From positions 1-64,000 of the forward strand of contig NZ_MUZV01000005.1 in NCBI RefSeq assembly GCF_002000025.1: a stretch of 64,000 bases of DNA, written 5' to 3'. Positions within the stretch are counted from its first letter, which is position 1, and each line of letters opens with the position of its first letter. This DNA is from Cognaticolwellia aestuarii (lineage in GTDB: Bacteria; Pseudomonadota; Gammaproteobacteria; Enterobacterales; Alteromonadaceae). Positions 61,924 through 64,000 of the stretch are shown piece by piece. The notes under the pieces were generated by a model that was not told the origin of the DNA, did no database searches, and saw only the letters and a list, made by a program, of their open reading frames with translations. A program made the translations under genes and the position numbers.

Positions 61924-62469
61924 CTAAAAAATTGAACGAAAACCTGAACGGCTACGACGGCTAGTACGACGATTTCTCATTCGGCTATGCAGTTCTCTTC
62001 GTTTCGCATCTAACCAATCATCACGAGTCACAGTAGCATCACCGTTACGGGCTTCTTCACGTGTGCGGTAGCTACAAAATTCGATAAAAGCTTCAATATC
62101 ATCTTTCAGTTCTTCAGCAACTAGCTCAATCATGATCGCATCATCTAAAAAGCCTAACACCGGTATATGATCAGGAACGAGATCTTCTGGGTCACTAAAG
62201 TATGCTAACGCACTTAGCACATCGGCGCGCTCTTCTTCTGGTATTTTCCACTCAGAATCTTCAATCATTGCCACTAAAGTTTCTAATTTATGAATTCTTT
62301 CACTTACAAATGCCGGTACATCACCTTTAACATCTGCACTCAAACTTTTTGCATTGGCTAAAATTTCTGTTTCAGCTAAGTTTTTAGCGCCTGACTTTGA
62401 CTGTCTCATCACATTACGAAAATGCTCTAAATCTGACTCTTTCAACTCGAAGGTAACTTCAAATGCCAT
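61924..62469 (-). CDS. YkvA-like DUF1232 protein
   Basis: 181 aa. The DUF1232 core is VLSALAYFSDPEDLVPDHIPVLGFLDDAIMIELVAEEL (about 84-121), with the D-x-x-P-D and G-x-L-D-D motifs; the N-terminal half is an extra helical domain, and the C-terminus is strongly basic (RRELHSRMRNRRTSRRSRS). AGGAG precedes the ATG. The family has no firm function; the basic tail could bind nucleic acid or membranes. Confidence 0.85.
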   Translation of the reverse strand: MAFEVTFELKESDLEHFRNVMRQSKSGAKNLAETEILANAKSLSADVKGDVPAFVSERIHKLETLVAMIEDSEWKIPEEERADVLSALAYFSDPEDLVPDHIPVLGFLDDAIMIELVAEELKDDIEAFIEFCSYRTREEARNGDATVTRDDWLDAKRRELHSRMRNRRTSRRSRSGFRSIF

Positions 62470-62708
62470 TATAATTCTCCTGCTATTTGGCTTGCTTTGA
62501 TCGGTAACCCCCTAAATTTAACAGAACATTATCAATACAGCACTAAAGATATAGCAAATAATAACGATTAATTGTAAATAAAAGCTATTTTCATTCAAAT
62601 ATTTCATCATTACTGCTACTTATCACATGCAAGACTTCAAAATCACATTTGCGCTCAAAAAAATCAATGTTACTATGCTAAGTATCTGTTTTACTTACTG
62701 CAAATATT

Positions 62709-63968
62709 ATGTCTGACAATAACAATCACAACAACGTTGCTTTATTGATAAACGATGATAAAACCGACGGTGTTATATGTGAAAATTGCCACGCAAAAGT
62801 AACGGGCTCTTTCTGTAGTCAATGTGGCCAATCAATTGAATCAACATTAAGGTATTTTTGGAGTGTAATACTACATTTACTCGATGATATTTTTAGTTTT
62901 GATTCCCGCGCTAGCAGAACAATTTTCCCCCTGATGTTCAAGCCCGGCTTTTTAACCAATGAGTATTTTGCCGGCAGGCGGGTACATTATGTCCCACCGC
63001 TACGTTTGTATTTATTTATCAGTATTATTTTCTTTCTCGCGCTGAGCTACTTAGCCAGTGATAACATTTTTACAGGAAAGGACAATATTGAATCTAATCA
63101 AAAGATCACTAAGTATTTACAACAACTTGAAGAGAAGAAATCCACTGCACTTATCGATAATGAAAAGTCAGTCATAGAAAATATCGAGCAAGAGATCGTA
63201 AAATATCAGACTTATCAAGAAGCGTTAAACAACAAAAGTAATATGCCTGCAGCAGATGTCACTGATACCATTGTTTTGCTAGAGTTTAAAAAAATACGTA
63301 ATAAAGGTGAACTCTCTGTCGATGATACTGAAAAATTAGCCAATGCTATTGAGCGATTAAAATTGCTAAATGTAACTGAGTTACCAGAAAAACCTAAGAA
63401 GAAAGATAAAAAAATAACATTTTCCAATAATGCGGATGGTACATTCACGTTTGATTTTCTTTCAAAAGCCAATAATATCAAACTGAATGAGTTCACCGAG
63501 GAATTAGAGAGAAAGGCTGAAAAGGCATTTTCATCAGATCCAACACCACTGTATAAAGAATCGATTAGTAAACTGCCGCAACTTATGTTTATCGTATTGC
63601 CAATATTTGCGGCATTGTTAAAAATTATGTATATGTTTTCAAATCGATTATATATGGAGCATTTAACGGTTGCCTTGCATAGTCATAGCTTTATTTTCTT
63701 GACTATTTTTTTAGTAGAGGTAACTGATTGGCTATATGACAAGCTAGATGAAAGCAGTACCTTACTGCGCTCTATTATGGAGTACAGTAGTTATGTCGCA
63801 TTAATTTGGCTACCTATCTATCTAATAATCATGCAGAAACGAGTTTATAAACAAGGTAAGTTTTTAACCTTCATTAAATACAATGTTATCGCTATTCTTT
63901 ATATTATATTATTGAGCTTCACGGCCTTTATTGCCTTTATTTGGGGCTTGACAGATACGCAGCTATAG
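62709..63968 (+). CDS. DUF3667 membrane protein with zinc ribbon
   Basis: 419 aa. An N-terminal zinc ribbon, CENC...CSQC (Cys24, 27, 36, 39), then the DUF3667 pattern FDSRASRTIFPLMFKPGFLTNEYFAGRRVHYVPPLRLYLFISIIFFLAL. A long charged, coiled-coil-like insert (about 128-280) separates the first helix from three or four C-terminal helices (about 295-415). Function unknown. It lies at the window end, with no partner visible. Confidence 0.85.
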   Translation: MSDNNNHNNVALLINDDKTDGVICENCHAKVTGSFCSQCGQSIESTLRYFWSVILHLLDDIFSFDSRASRTIFPLMFKPGFLTNEYFAGRRVHYVPPLRLYLFISIIFFLALSYLASDNIFTGKDNIESNQKITKYLQQLEEKKSTALIDNEKSVIENIEQEIVKYQTYQEALNNKSNMPAADVTDTIVLLEFKKIRNKGELSVDDTEKLANAIERLKLLNVTELPEKPKKKDKKITFSNNADGTFTFDFLSKANNIKLNEFTEELERKAEKAFSSDPTPLYKESISKLPQLMFIVLPIFAALLKIMYMFSNRLYMEHLTVALHSHSFIFLTIFLVEVTDWLYDKLDESSTLLRSIMEYSSYVALIWLPIYLIIMQKRVYKQGKFLTFIKYNVIAILYIILLSFTAFIAFIWGLTDTQL

Positions 63969-64000
63969 CGCTTATTAATAACAATTCTAATGATGATACA

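Overview
The window is a low-GC bacterial chromosome segment. Its gene content (Na+-NQR with NqrM and ApbE, a Na+-pumping oxaloacetate decarboxylase, NhaD, TmcA, FabV, RlmG, and the alaS-csrA-tRNA-Ser-tRNA-Arg order known from gamma-proteobacteria) points to a marine gammaproteobacterium of the Alteromonadales. A Colwelliaceae member (Colwellia or Thalassotalea type) is my best inference; no 16S gene is present to confirm it.

Layout. 1-95: one end of an IS3-like element. 0.3-12.7 kb: housekeeping genes eno and pyrG, a DUF4202 protein, a solute-binding protein, an ABC-2 exporter pair, a perfect Fur-box palindrome before two tiny unknown genes, tmcA, a PA3496-type small protein and pdxH. 12.7-15.9 kb: the oadGAB operon. 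16.4-18.5 kb: csrA and a tRNA array (4 x Arg-ACG, 2 x Ser-GCT) containing tandem 97-98 bp repeats that are decayed tRNA-Arg copies. 18.5-22.8 kb: alaS between repeat-rich spacers. 22.8-37.4 kb: a surface and regulatory accessory region with a 1168-aa lipoprotein with an internal duplication, a secreted FGE-fold/FN3/CBM-like protein, two membrane-anchored winged-helix regulators (one with a helical-repeat sensor, one with a TolB-like propeller), an IS256 remnant, a MITE-like repeat and an M16 lipoprotein protease. 37.5-41.4 kb: a secreted coiled-coil protein, a GNAT gene between REP-like repeats, a small membrane protein and a secreted metallo-beta-lactamase-fold hydrolase. 41.6-46.5 kb: SOS-controlled dinB, nhaD, a HupE-like protein, nqrM. 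46.6-53.8 kb: apbE and nqrABCDEF. 54.3-64.0 kb: fabV, a BolA-family gene, an AlkB homologue, rlmG, a YajG-type lipoprotein, a cyclophilin, ampG, a DUF1232 and a DUF3667 protein.

How the genes work together. Three systems share sodium as coupling ion: OadGAB and Nqr pump Na+ out, and NhaD exchanges Na+ for H+. ApbE attaches FMN to NqrB and NqrC (both carry the SGAT acceptor motif) and NqrM helps mature the complex, so the Nqr locus is complete. tmcA, rlmG, alaS, csrA and the tRNA array serve translation. ampG recycles cell-wall fragments.

Nothing here is clearly a new defence or biosynthetic system. The strongest leads are the tRNA-derived repeats that keep the anticodon loop, the Fur-box pair of tiny genes, the 22.8-36.8 kb surface/regulatory region, and the REP-like repeats around the GNAT gene.
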